Of a DNA stretch of 64,000 nucleotides, positions 1 to 8,359 are shown one piece after another. The number at the start of each line of letters is the position of its first letter. Positions within the stretch are counted from its first letter, which is position 1. The notes under the pieces are model-generated. The model was not told the DNA's origin and ran no database searches. It saw only the letters and a program-made list of their open reading frames with translations. A program made the position numbers and the translations under genes. Origin of the DNA: Bacteroidales bacterium (GTDB lineage Bacteria; Bacteroidota; Bacteroidia; Bacteroidales; Azobacteroidaceae); NCBI GenBank assembly GCA_003851245.1, contig BHEP01000001.1, positions 1 to 64,000 of the forward strand, in the 5' to 3' direction.

Positions 1-174
1 CGCTTGCAGTCTGGCATTGGGGCGGCAAAGAAGAAAAAGCACAAAAGAGAACCTTTAATAAACTTTTTAAATATTGATTTTAGGGGTTTAAGTTCATTTT
101 ATACTTTAAATAGGATGCTCACAATTTTCTATTTCTTTTTTGTTATCTATTATTTTATTTAAAGCACTTTAGCT
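1..174. other. Left edge, no confident gene
   Basis: The first 174 bases hold no gene I can name. A plus-strand frame is open from the window edge to a TGA at 75-77. It would encode about 24 C-terminal residues rich in Lys and Arg (ending FNKLFKY) and could be the tail of a gene that starts outside the window. The remainder is AT-rich spacer behind the minus-strand gene that ends at 175. Confidence 0.3.
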
Positions 175-1698
175 TCATTCTAAAGAAGAGCTTTCGGAAG
201 TTATATCTTTGTCTTGTGCTGTATCAGGAAGTAAGGCTTCCAAAATTTGATCCAAGTTTTCTACATCCAATTTTTTAGCGATAATTTTTTTATTTTCATC
301 AATTAGATATATAGAAGGTGTTGCGGAAGTGTCATAGAATTGCCAGTAATAAGATACTCTTTTGGGATCCCACAGATTATGCCACTGGTCTAACTTGTGT
401 GTGTGTATAAACCTCATCCATTCATCTCTGTCGAGTATGTTTGTGATGCAAGCAACTTCAAAACCTCTATCTTTAAATTTAGCGTATAGCTTGTCATGAA
501 GAATGGGAGTTGTTTTTTTGCAGTGACCACAAGAAGGCTCAAAGAAGTATATCAATGTGTATTTGGCAGCTATATCATAAAGGTTCACTTTGTTTCCAAT
601 AGTATCCTCTAGGGACATGTTGTGTGCTTGCATTCCAATTCTATTATATCTTATTTTTTTGTATTCCGATCTTATGTTTGCCATAAATGTAGAATCCATA
701 TTATTAGGTGCAAGTCCACTGAGATAATAATCTTCAGCCAATTTGGCCCAAATATTTTCCATTCCCATAATATTACTTTGGGTAGCAAAATTTGTTAGTT
801 TGCTCAGTGTCATTCTGTATGTAATACTGTCGCCCCTACTTTTTTCTACAATGCGGCTTGCAGCTGCTGCCATAGAGTCGGGATCCATTTCTACATTTTC
901 CTGAATGTAGCTGAGTATTTTTGGTGGGAAATAGTTGGTATACCAAAAGCGCCTGTCACTCAAATCGGTGTTGTCGAAGTAATGAAATTTTTGGTATTGA
1001 AATTCTTGCATAGCCTCTTCTTGAGTTTTAGGCTGAGGAAATGGCCCTGTCTCTATGGGGTCAAGTCCTTTGATAAATTTTCCTACCCACTGCTCCTTAT
1101 ACTGATCATGGAAAGATTTCTGGAAGGCAATAACGCTCTGGTTTGCCGAATCAATTTGTGCAATTAGAAGTTTCAGTTCTTTCTCATTCTGTGTTTCAAT
1201 ATAGGTAGTGTCATCAGCCTCTTTAGGTTCATTTTTTGCATTGTCTTCTTGAATTTGGGTCCTTACAACTTTTATTTCTTCAATAACATCTCTTCTCTCT
1301 CTTTGTTTGGCAGAGATGAATCTAGCATATTCAAAGAAGGCTTCAGACTGTATCGAACCTTCAATGCGGTTGTTTTGAACAAAATTTGTGGTGTCTATCT
1401 TTAACTTGAAGATTTGGTCATCGCCAAGAATTAGGTCGAAAAACCTTGTGCTATCTACATATACAAGGTATAGACCTTGTGGGAGAGCTTTATTTTGCTG
1501 AAAATAGCCTGTTCCTTTTTTAGACAATGTGATGGCATTTTGTTTGTAATTGGCTCCGTTGAAATAATTGCAAAGAATAATCTCCTTGTTTGCCAATTGG
1601 GGAGCGTCTATCTCTATTTGTAGAGAATCTTGTGCAGCCTTGCTTGTGAAGGCTATTAGTGATAGAAAAATTGTAAGTATAATATTTTTAGAATTCAT
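175..1698 (-). CDS. TlpA-like thiol-disulfide oxidoreductase with N-terminal extension
   Basis: A 507-residue exported protein. It starts with a signal peptide (MNSKNIILTIFLSLIAFTSKA). The N-terminal third resembles the DUF4369-type beta domain common in Bacteroidota. A long helical, charged middle section (DUF5106-like) follows, with a thioredoxin-fold domain over about the last 150 residues. The redox motif CGHC lies near residue 390 in the context EPSCGHCKKTTP, and the cis-Pro region is TPSIYLIDE. Proteins of this architecture reduce or exchange disulfides in the periplasm or on the outer membrane. Which partners it serves cannot be read from the sequence. Its start overlaps the end of the upstream M24 aminopeptidase gene by 11 nt, so the two are probably co-transcribed. 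The redoxin assignment is firm; the DUF names are from memory of the family. Confidence 0.85.
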   Translation of the reverse strand: MNSKNIILTIFLSLIAFTSKAAQDSLQIEIDAPQLANKEIILCNYFNGANYKQNAITLSKKGTGYFQQNKALPQGLYLVYVDSTRFFDLILGDDQIFKLKIDTTNFVQNNRIEGSIQSEAFFEYARFISAKQRERRDVIEEIKVVRTQIQEDNAKNEPKEADDTTYIETQNEKELKLLIAQIDSANQSVIAFQKSFHDQYKEQWVGKFIKGLDPIETGPFPQPKTQEEAMQEFQYQKFHYFDNTDLSDRRFWYTNYFPPKILSYIQENVEMDPDSMAAAASRIVEKSRGDSITYRMTLSKLTNFATQSNIMGMENIWAKLAEDYYLSGLAPNNMDSTFMANIRSEYKKIRYNRIGMQAHNMSLEDTIGNKVNLYDIAAKYTLIYFFEPSCGHCKKTTPILHDKLYAKFKDRGFEVACITNILDRDEWMRFIHTHKLDQWHNLWDPKRVSYYWQFYDTSATPSIYLIDENKKIIAKKLDVENLDQILEALLPDTAQDKDITSESSSLE

Positions 1699-3484
1699 TT
1701 GTTTTATTTTTTAGCCATTTATTTTCTTCTTCAGTAAGTAGGGGTGCGAGTGTTGCGTATACCGTTTTATGATAATTGTTGAGCCAGTCGATTTCATCCT
1801 CGGTCAAAAGCGCCTTGTGTATTGCTTTTGTGTCAATGGGACAAAGGGTGAGTGTTTCAAATCGGTAAAAATTTCCGTAATCTCCGGAACTTGCATGTCT
1901 TACTACAATTAAATTTTCTATTCTTATGCCATATTTATTGTCTCTATAGAGAGCTGGCTCGTTAGAATTTACCATGCCAGGCTCTAAGGCTATAGGGTTG
2001 AGATCCATCCGGATGCTTTGAGGGCCCTCGTGTACATTTAGGAAATGCCCTACGCCGTGCCCTGTGCCATGTAGGTAGTTTATGCCATTGATCCACATAA
2101 ATTGTCGGGCAAGAATATCCAGCTGAACTCCCTTAGTTCCTTGCGGAAATTGCGCCATTGCCAGTGCAATATGTCCTTTTAGCACAAGGCTGTAGTCTAT
2201 TTTCATCTGGTCGTCTATTTTACCTAGAACCAATGTTCGGGTAATATCTGTAGTCCCATCATAGTACTGTCCTCCTGAATCAATTAAAAGGAGTCCTTGT
2301 TTTTCAATTTTAGCATTGCTCTTTTCATTGGCGCTGTAGTGTACTATGGCTCCATGGGGGCCATAACCTACGATGGATCCAAAACTTTCGCCAAAAAAAT
2401 CAGCCTGCTTACTTCTAAGTTCTTTTAATTTATGGCTAATGTCAATCTCGCTTACAGCTTCATTTTTTTCCAAGCTATTTTCAAGCCACATAAGAAAACG
2501 CACCAATGCAACTCCATCTTTTTTCATTGCATTGCGAAATCCTTTTATTTCGGTTTCATTTTTTATGCTTTTTAGTAGGTCGGCAGGATGTGTTGCTACC
2601 TCTGTTACTTGGCAGGATTTTGGAAGTTTATTGCGTAGCGACAGATTTATTTTGGCAGGAGCTATAAGCACCTTTTTTTCTGCCAAATTATTTTGTAGAT
2701 ATTCTTCTACTTTATGATAATCCAAAACAAGAATATCCTGGCTGCTAAGGTAGTTGGAAGTCTCTTCCGTAAGCTTTTTTTTGTTAATGAAAAGTATGCT
2801 TTGAGTTTCGTTAACTAGTGCGTAGGCAACAGTAACTGGGTTGAAAGCCACATCATTACCCCTAATATTATATAGCCATGCTATAGTGTCTAAGGCTGCT
2901 ATAAGGGTAGTGTCTGTTCCTTCATGGCGCATAGCATTCCTCACTTTTTCTATCTTATCTTTGGCGCAGGCTCCAGTGGTGCTGTCGGAGAGGGCAAATA
3001 TTTTTGATTCTGGCAGTGGCGGTCTGTCAGTCCACACTTGGTCAAAAAGGGGGCAATTGTTTTCTACCCTTAGATTTCTTTTTATAAAAAAGGCGCTAAG
3101 TTTGTCTGCCTCTGTGCACGAAAATACCTGCGCATCAATTCCGATTGTAGATTCTTGGGGCAGTTCGTCTGTGAGCCATTGTTCTAAGCTGGGAGTTTTG
3201 GACACACCCTCCTTGAACAATTCTATGCCGCTTCCTTCCAATTCTTCTATGGCTTGTAAAAAATACCTAGAGTCGGTCCAAAGTCCCGCCTTGTTTTTCG
3301 TTACAGCAATAGTTCCTGCCGATCCTGTAAATCCAGAAATCCACGATCTCGTTTTCCAATAATCTGCTGGATATTCACTAATATGTGGGTCTGAACTAGG
3401 TACAATATACGCATCAATACCCTTGCTTTCCATCGCCTTTCTAAGGGCATCAATTCTTTCAGTAATTTTTGAATTTATTGTCAT
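1688..3484 (-). CDS. pepP: Xaa-Pro aminopeptidase (M24B family)
   Basis: A 598-residue cytosolic metallopeptidase that removes N-terminal residues preceding proline. It has two creatinase-like N-terminal domains and a C-terminal pita-bread catalytic domain. The metal ligands are visible in order: Asp in LLIDSGGQYYDGTTDITRT (two aspartates), His in HGTGHGVGHFLNVHEGP, Glu in NSNEPALYRD and Glu in YGIRIENL. The length of about 600 residues matches the long eukaryote-like aminopeptidase P form found in Bacteroidota rather than the 440-residue E. coli PepP. It lacks a signal peptide. The gene overlaps the start of the downstream thioredoxin-like gene and lies 75 bp downstream, in transcription order, of the exosortase's own strand neighbour region. 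Confidence 0.93.
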   Translation of the reverse strand: MTINSKITERIDALRKAMESKGIDAYIVPSSDPHISEYPADYWKTRSWISGFTGSAGTIAVTKNKAGLWTDSRYFLQAIEELEGSGIELFKEGVSKTPSLEQWLTDELPQESTIGIDAQVFSCTEADKLSAFFIKRNLRVENNCPLFDQVWTDRPPLPESKIFALSDSTTGACAKDKIEKVRNAMRHEGTDTTLIAALDTIAWLYNIRGNDVAFNPVTVAYALVNETQSILFINKKKLTEETSNYLSSQDILVLDYHKVEEYLQNNLAEKKVLIAPAKINLSLRNKLPKSCQVTEVATHPADLLKSIKNETEIKGFRNAMKKDGVALVRFLMWLENSLEKNEAVSEIDISHKLKELRSKQADFFGESFGSIVGYGPHGAIVHYSANEKSNAKIEKQGLLLIDSGGQYYDGTTDITRTLVLGKIDDQMKIDYSLVLKGHIALAMAQFPQGTKGVQLDILARQFMWINGINYLHGTGHGVGHFLNVHEGPQSIRMDLNPIALEPGMVNSNEPALYRDNKYGIRIENLIVVRHASSGDYGNFYRFETLTLCPIDTKAIHKALLTEDEIDWLNNYHKTVYATLAPLLTEEENKWLKNKTNEF

Positions 3485-3559
3485 TGTGTAATGTTTTTTT
3501 AGTTTTCAGCCAATTGATATTTCTTGTAATTCTGTTTCTTATCGTTATTCTGTTTTTTT

Positions 3560-4153
3560 TTATTGAGTTTCTTGTTGTTTCTTCTTGCGTTTTGAATATT
3601 TCTCTTCCCAGATAACCCACAACACAAATATTAATCCATAATATATATATCTAAATAAACCTTCGTGAAGAAAATCGAAGCGCTCAGGATGGCCCCTAGT
3701 AAGGAATGCAATGGCAGAAATTCTTGCAATGTTATAGAATAAGAGAATTATACATCCAAGGGGTATATACCAAATTTTTGTGCGCATGGCCCCTGGAGAG
3801 AACAAAATAATGAGTGTAAAAATATATAATTGCTTTACCCCCGTGCAACCCCAAATAAGATTTAGCTTTATTTTTCCATCAGGAAAATAAACCAAGGTGT
3901 TGTTGATGCAAAAAGTCTCTGTGTTAGGAAATAAACGCACAAAATTAAAAACAAGCTTAGTCGTTAGTTGGGATAGCTTGTAGAAATGGCTAGTCATATC
4001 TACACCAAAAATAGCAATTTGCTGGCTGTGTAATTGTCCATCAACGCATATTTTCCATAAGAAATTGCTGCCCAAAAGCAATATTGCAAAATAAAGTATA
4101 CCCTTGTACGGACTTAATTTGTCCTTTAAGATCTGTAAATATTTATCACGCAT
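3560..4153 (-). CDS. Small exosortase family protein (XrtF-like)
   Basis: A 197-residue multi-pass inner-membrane protein with about five hydrophobic segments. It carries the three residues of the exosortase/archaeosortase active site: Cys103 in WGCTGVKQ, Arg144 in NIARISA and His163 in FLHEGLFRY, in the usual order and spacing. Exosortases are proposed to recognise a C-terminal tripartite tail (short motif, membrane helix, basic cluster) and cleave or transfer the protein, analogous to sortase. The length and simple architecture fit the short exosortases of Bacteroidota, of which XrtF is the best-known class; I cannot separate the subclasses by eye. No glycosyltransferase or EPS genes adjoin it, unlike typical EpsH loci. 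A candidate substrate lies at 25903-26262. Confidence 0.85.
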   Translation of the reverse strand: MRDKYLQILKDKLSPYKGILYFAILLLGSNFLWKICVDGQLHSQQIAIFGVDMTSHFYKLSQLTTKLVFNFVRLFPNTETFCINNTLVYFPDGKIKLNLIWGCTGVKQLYIFTLIILFSPGAMRTKIWYIPLGCIILLFYNIARISAIAFLTRGHPERFDFLHEGLFRYIYYGLIFVLWVIWEEKYSKRKKKQQETQ

Positions 4154-4321
4154 ATAGTTTTTCGACTAAAATATCCGCAAAGATACTATTAAAATGATAA
4201 TTAAAGGTGCATCATAGATCGAAATAAAGTCTAAAATAACTTATAAATTTCTAAAAAGCATGATTTTGCTTTACTTTATATAATATCATGTGCGTATCTT
4301 AATTTTTTAAAATAAATAAAT

Positions 4322-4329
4322 TACCTTTG
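4322..4329 (+). promoter_or_regulatory. Probable -7 box upstream of coaX
   Basis: TACCTTTG matches the Bacteroidota -7 consensus TAnnTTTG. It lies about 30 bp before the GTG start of coaX. The -33 region is only T-rich, with no clear TTG, so the call is tentative. Confidence 0.4.
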
Positions 4330-4359
4330 TGCTTTTGGTTATGAAGATATTCTATGTAG

Positions 4360-5088
4360 GTGCAGATAATAATTGATCAGGGCAACAGTTCGACAAAACT
4401 TGCAATTTTTGACAAAGGTGTATTGCTTAATTCTTTCGTTTATAAGCGATTAGACCTTGACATGGCGGCTTCTTTGCTGGCCCAATACACTCCAGATTAT
4501 GGGATTTTGTGTTCGGTAGCAGACTTTGATCTAGGGGTGCTGGCATTTTTAAAGGCTGAACTCAAGGAGTTTTGTGTTTTGGATGAATATACGCCCCTAC
4601 CGATTTTGAATAAGTATTGCACACCCCAAAGTTTGGGGAAAGATCGTTTGGCAGCTCTGGTAGGAGCATCAGTGCAGGCACAAGGACAAGCCTTGTTGGT
4701 GATAGACATGGGCACAGCCATCACCATTGATTTTCTTGACTGCGATAGAACTTATTTCGGCGGAAATATTTCTCCTGGCTTGCGATTGCGTTTTGAAGTC
4801 TTACATAAAGAAACTAGGCATTTGCCCTTGATTACAGCCGAAGGCATTTTGCCAGATATGGGATTCGATAGCCATACAGCCATTCGCTCGGGAGTTATTC
4901 GCGGAATAATATTTGAGATTGAGGGGTATATTGAATCATTTAAGCAGAAATATCCCCAGCTTTTGGTTTTTTTAACAGGAGGAGATTCAATTTATTTTGA
5001 AAGAAAAATTAAATACACCATCTTTGCAGATCAAAATTTGGTAATTAAAGGTTTGAACACGATATTAAAAAATAATTATGATTTGTAG
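4360..5088 (+). CDS. coaX: Type III pantothenate kinase
   Basis: CoaX phosphorylates pantothenate with ATP in the first step of coenzyme A synthesis. The 242 residues show the ASKHA-fold signatures of the family: DQGNSSTKLA at residues 6-15 (phosphate 1), SLGKDRLAALVGA in the middle, LLVIDMGTAITIDFLD (phosphate 2), FGGNISPGLRLRFEVL, and LTGGDS near the C-terminus. The start is GTG at 4360. The only nearby ATGs are out of frame or run directly into a stop, and the GTG places the conserved DQGN motif at the expected N-terminal position. It appears to open an operon running to the PpiD-type gene. The absence of another CoaA-like kinase cannot be checked here. Confidence 0.93.
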   Translation: MQIIIDQGNSSTKLAIFDKGVLLNSFVYKRLDLDMAASLLAQYTPDYGILCSVADFDLGVLAFLKAELKEFCVLDEYTPLPILNKYCTPQSLGKDRLAALVGASVQAQGQALLVIDMGTAITIDFLDCDRTYFGGNISPGLRLRFEVLHKETRHLPLITAEGILPDMGFDSHTAIRSGVIRGIIFEIEGYIESFKQKYPQLLVFLTGGDSIYFERKIKYTIFADQNLVIKGLNTILKNNYDL

Positions 5089-5153
5089 GTATTCCTTGTG
5101 AACGCTTGCATAGGAATAATTTATAATTCATAATTGGTAATTTTTAAAAATGT

Positions 5154-6407
5154 ATGTATAGAATTAAGACAAGTTTATTTCTTTTGTTTTTTGTACTAGT
5201 GTCATTTTCGCTATTAGCTCAAAATAACACCAACTCTCCTTATACTCGCTTTGGGTATGGGTATTTGAATGACCAAGCTTTTGGAGGACAACGAGCCATG
5301 GGGGGTATTGGGTATGGATTGAAGAGTTCCGAAATTATAAATCCTATTAATCCGGCTTCTTTTTCCAATGTAGATTCTATGAGTTTCATGATAGATATGG
5401 GGATTTCTGCTCGCCTTGGATGGTTTAGTGATGAGGATAGAACAGTACGCAAATTCAATGGAAATATTGAATATCTGGCAATGCAATTTCCCTTATCCAA
5501 GACTTTGGGCATGGGTCTTGGTCTCAAACAGATTTCTAGTGTAGGCTATGATTATGGCAATATTTCAGGCACAGGTCAAAGTGCAGTAGTTCATACTTAT
5601 TCGGGATCGGGAGGTTTGAGTGAGGTGTATGGTGGTATTTCATATAAATTATTTAAAGGATTTTCTTTGGGAGCAAATATAGGCTACCTCTTTGGAGATT
5701 TGAAGCATGGAAGTAAGGTAGGATATTATGATGTAGAAAACTTTACTGACGAATATATTGACACCCTTAGAGTGAATGGCTTAGACTACGAATTGGGCTT
5801 TCAATATACATATCCATTGAGCAAGGGCAAGCAAATAACTATAGGAGGAGTATTCTCGCCCAAGCGCTCAGTTGGCGGAAAATATATGGAATCTTATGTG
5901 CAGCGCAACATCTCAAATTCTGTTGTGGAAAGAAAAGATAGCACAACTTACAATTTGGGACTTGAGATGCCCACCACCATTGGTATAGGTTTTACCTACA
6001 ACGAGATGGACCGACTTACCTTGGGAGCTGATTTTACAATGGAGGCTTGGGAAAGTGCGACTTTCTATGGAGATACAGATAAGTTTCGCAACAGCAATAA
6101 ATTTAGCTTAGGAGGGGAATATATTCCACAATATAAAAGTCGCAAATTCTTGGAAAGAGTTCGTTATAGGTTTGGAGCCAAGCACAGCAATTCGTATGTT
6201 TTGGTAAATAATTCAGGATACAAAGAGTACGGAGTGAGCTTGGGATTTGGCTTGCCCATGAATGATGGTCGATCATTGCTGAACACCAGTTTTGAATTTA
6301 CCAAAGTAAGTCCAGAATCCAAGCAATTGGTAGGTGAGCAATATTTCAAATTTACATTTAGTTATACCTTTAATGAATTGTGGTTCTTTCAACGAAAAGT
6401 GCAATAA
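5154..6407 (+). CDS. Outer-membrane beta-barrel protein of the coaX-lptC locus
   Basis: A 417-residue protein with a clear signal peptide ending ...SFSLLAQ. The mature part has many alternating amphipathic, Gly- and aromatic-rich strands and ends in a strand containing Phe, as in beta-barrel outer-membrane proteins. The early motif SPYTRFGYG followed by GGIGYGL and INPASFSNVDS resembles FadL-like barrels in which an N-terminal plug contains NPA. It is encoded between coaX and lptC, an order that I associate with many Bacteroidales genomes. The reading frame runs 28 nt into lptC. A role in hydrophobic-compound transport or envelope biogenesis is possible, but no substrate can be named. Confidence 0.75.
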   Translation: MYRIKTSLFLLFFVLVSFSLLAQNNTNSPYTRFGYGYLNDQAFGGQRAMGGIGYGLKSSEIINPINPASFSNVDSMSFMIDMGISARLGWFSDEDRTVRKFNGNIEYLAMQFPLSKTLGMGLGLKQISSVGYDYGNISGTGQSAVVHTYSGSGGLSEVYGGISYKLFKGFSLGANIGYLFGDLKHGSKVGYYDVENFTDEYIDTLRVNGLDYELGFQYTYPLSKGKQITIGGVFSPKRSVGGKYMESYVQRNISNSVVERKDSTTYNLGLEMPTTIGIGFTYNEMDRLTLGADFTMEAWESATFYGDTDKFRNSNKFSLGGEYIPQYKSRKFLERVRYRFGAKHSNSYVLVNNSGYKEYGVSLGFGLPMNDGRSLLNTSFEFTKVSPESKQLVGEQYFKFTFSYTFNELWFFQRKVQ

Positions 6408-6982
6408 TATTGATGTTTCTGGTCATTTTTTTTTCAATTGCTTGTAGCAAGGGTAAAACGATCTTGGAGACAACAAGTTTGAATTTAGAGAGTGTGCCCA
6501 CCGTTCATGCAGAGGATGTAATTTCTCTGATGTCGGATTCGGGGGTAACTCGCTATCGCCTCAAGGCAAGTATTTGGGATATATATTCCAAAGAAGGTCA
6601 GACCAATTGGATTTTTCCTAGGGGTATTTATGTAGAAAAATTTGACTCCATTTTTCAAGTAGAGGCCAGTGTGGTGGCAGATACTGCATATTATTTTGGA
6701 CACACAGGTATTTGGCAGTTGATAGGAAATGTGAAGGTAATTAATCTAAAACAAGAAACGTTTGAAACCTCAGAACTGTTTTGGGATCAAAAGACAGCTC
6801 AAGTATATTCCGACTCCCTCGTTCGCGTAGAGCAGCAGGGAGCAGTTATTGTGTCCATAGGATTTAAGTCAAATCAAGAGATGAACAATTATATGTTTTA
6901 TTCAATTCAGCCCAGCACATATTTTGAAGTTAAAGGCGATACCTTGCCTAGGCCTCAAGAAGAAGAACTTAAGCAGAAATGA
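6380..6982 (+). CDS. lptC: LPS export periplasmic protein LptC
   Basis: LptC links the inner-membrane LptB2FG transporter to LptA and passes lipopolysaccharide across the periplasm. The ORF encodes up to 200 residues. A short hydrophobic N-terminus ends in IACSKG, so it may be a lipoprotein or an N-terminally anchored form. Then follow repeated short beta strands typical of the OstA/LptC fold (for example ASVVADTAYYF and TFETSELFWD). Translation may start at GTG 6380 or ATG 6413. The ATG leaves a very short signal sequence of about 11 residues, and the GTG form overlaps the preceding gene by 28 nt. Its location before a CNNM gene and a PpiD gene supports the LptC assignment. Confidence 0.8.
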   Translation: MVLSTKSAIILMFLVIFFSIACSKGKTILETTSLNLESVPTVHAEDVISLMSDSGVTRYRLKASIWDIYSKEGQTNWIFPRGIYVEKFDSIFQVEASVVADTAYYFGHTGIWQLIGNVKVINLKQETFETSELFWDQKTAQVYSDSLVRVEQQGAVIVSIGFKSNQEMNNYMFYSIQPSTYFEVKGDTLPRPQEEELKQK

Positions 6983-6986
6983 TGAC

Positions 6987-8261
6987 ATGATGGATTTAGC
7001 ATTAAATGGTCATTTGTTGTTGGTTTTGGTAAGTTTGATTTTATCAGCTTTTTTTTCAGGAATGGAAATGGCATTTACATCGTCCAACAAGTTGATTTTT
7101 GAACTCGAAAAGAAAGAGAATGGCATTAGAAACCGTTTTATTAATATTTTTTATAAAAATCCGCAACAATTTTTGTCTACATTGTTGGTAGGAAATATCA
7201 TTTGCTTGCTAGTTTTCACACTAGAGTTTATTTATTTAGTTGAGTTCTATCTAGGTTCTTACACAAACTCTTCTTTGGAATTGTTTGTATACCAATTGTT
7301 GCTAGCTTCATTTTGCATGCTTTTTTTTGGAGAGTTTATACCTAAAACCATGGCAAAGATACATCCCAGTTTTTCTTTGTATATTTTTTCACCCTTGCTA
7401 TTTCTAGCGTATGTCATCTTATACCCTTTGGTAAAACTGTTTAATTATCTTTCCTTTTCATTTTTGAGGATGTTTGGTATTAAGCTAGAATTTAATAATG
7501 CCTATCATCATTTTGGGAGAGAAGATCTGGACGATTTTCTGCAAGAAACGATTACCAATACTCATAAAGATTCTAGTATAGACAAGGAGGTTAAGTTTTT
7601 TCAAAACGCCTTGGATTTTTCTCAGGTAAAACTTAAAAACTGTATTGTTCCCCGCATAGAAATCGTCGCTTTGGACAAGCGAGAAAGCCGTGATGAGCTA
7701 CTCCTGCGATTTATAGAAACGGGATTGTCCAAGATTGTTGTTTACGACGATGACTTAGATAAGATTTTGGGATATATTCACTCCTCCGAATTGTTTAAGA
7801 ACCCTACGGACTGGACTCAGCACATCAAAGCTTTGCCCATGGTTCCAGAAAACATGTCGGCTAGCAAGCTCTTAAAGCGTATGCTTTTGGAGCAAAATAG
7901 TATGGCCGTTGTTGTTGATGAGTTTGGAGGCACCTCAGGCCTAATCACCATGGAAGACCTAGTAGAGGAGATTTTTGGGGATATAGAAGATGAGCATGAT
8001 ACACGCTCCTTGATAGCAAAAAAAATATCGCCCACGGAATTTGTGCTGGCAGGAAGAATGGAGGTCGATAAAATCAATGAAATGTTTGATCTTAAGATAC
8101 CCGAGTCAGAAGAATATACGACAGTTGCGGGTTGTATTTTGACGGCACACGAGCGATTTCCAGAGTTTAATGAGATCATTAGCATAGATAAATACTCATT
8201 TCAGATTATTAAAATGAGTGCTACAAAGATAGAATTGCTTAGGATGAAAGTTAATAAATGA
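6987..8261 (+). CDS. CNNM/CBS-domain transporter-like protein (GldE/CorC type)
   Basis: About 425 residues. An N-terminal DUF21/CNNM membrane domain (SAFFSGMEMAFTSSNKL and several helices) is followed by a CBS pair (residues about 190-320, with the motif VVVDEFGGTSGLITMEDLVEEIFG) and a C-terminal CorC_HlyC domain. CNNM proteins are linked to Mg2+ or Co2+ export; GldE, a gliding-associated homologue in Flavobacteria, shares the same layout, and these cannot be separated by sequence alone. The start is placed at the ATG pair 6987/6990 rather than the upstream ATG at 6924. This removes a charged non-homologous leader and puts the start 5 nt after the lptC stop, consistent with translational coupling. 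Confidence 0.88.
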   Translation: MMDLALNGHLLLVLVSLILSAFFSGMEMAFTSSNKLIFELEKKENGIRNRFINIFYKNPQQFLSTLLVGNIICLLVFTLEFIYLVEFYLGSYTNSSLELFVYQLLLASFCMLFFGEFIPKTMAKIHPSFSLYIFSPLLFLAYVILYPLVKLFNYLSFSFLRMFGIKLEFNNAYHHFGREDLDDFLQETITNTHKDSSIDKEVKFFQNALDFSQVKLKNCIVPRIEIVALDKRESRDELLLRFIETGLSKIVVYDDDLDKILGYIHSSELFKNPTDWTQHIKALPMVPENMSASKLLKRMLLEQNSMAVVVDEFGGTSGLITMEDLVEEIFGDIEDEHDTRSLIAKKISPTEFVLAGRMEVDKINEMFDLKIPESEEYTTVAGCILTAHERFPEFNEIISIDKYSFQIIKMSATKIELLRMKVNK

Positions 8262-8359
8262 ATAAAAAAGGAGTAAAAAGAGAAAGGTACGGATTTTATT
8301 TGTATCTTCGTGCGCAATTTTGTATAAAAATAAATTAAATTTAAATAAAATATTTTTAG

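Noticed and set aside
6924-6986. N-terminal extension of the CNNM protein
   Set aside because: The extra codons lie inside lptC, read as a charged non-homologous leader, and the ATG pair at 6987/6990 gives a normal membrane-domain start.
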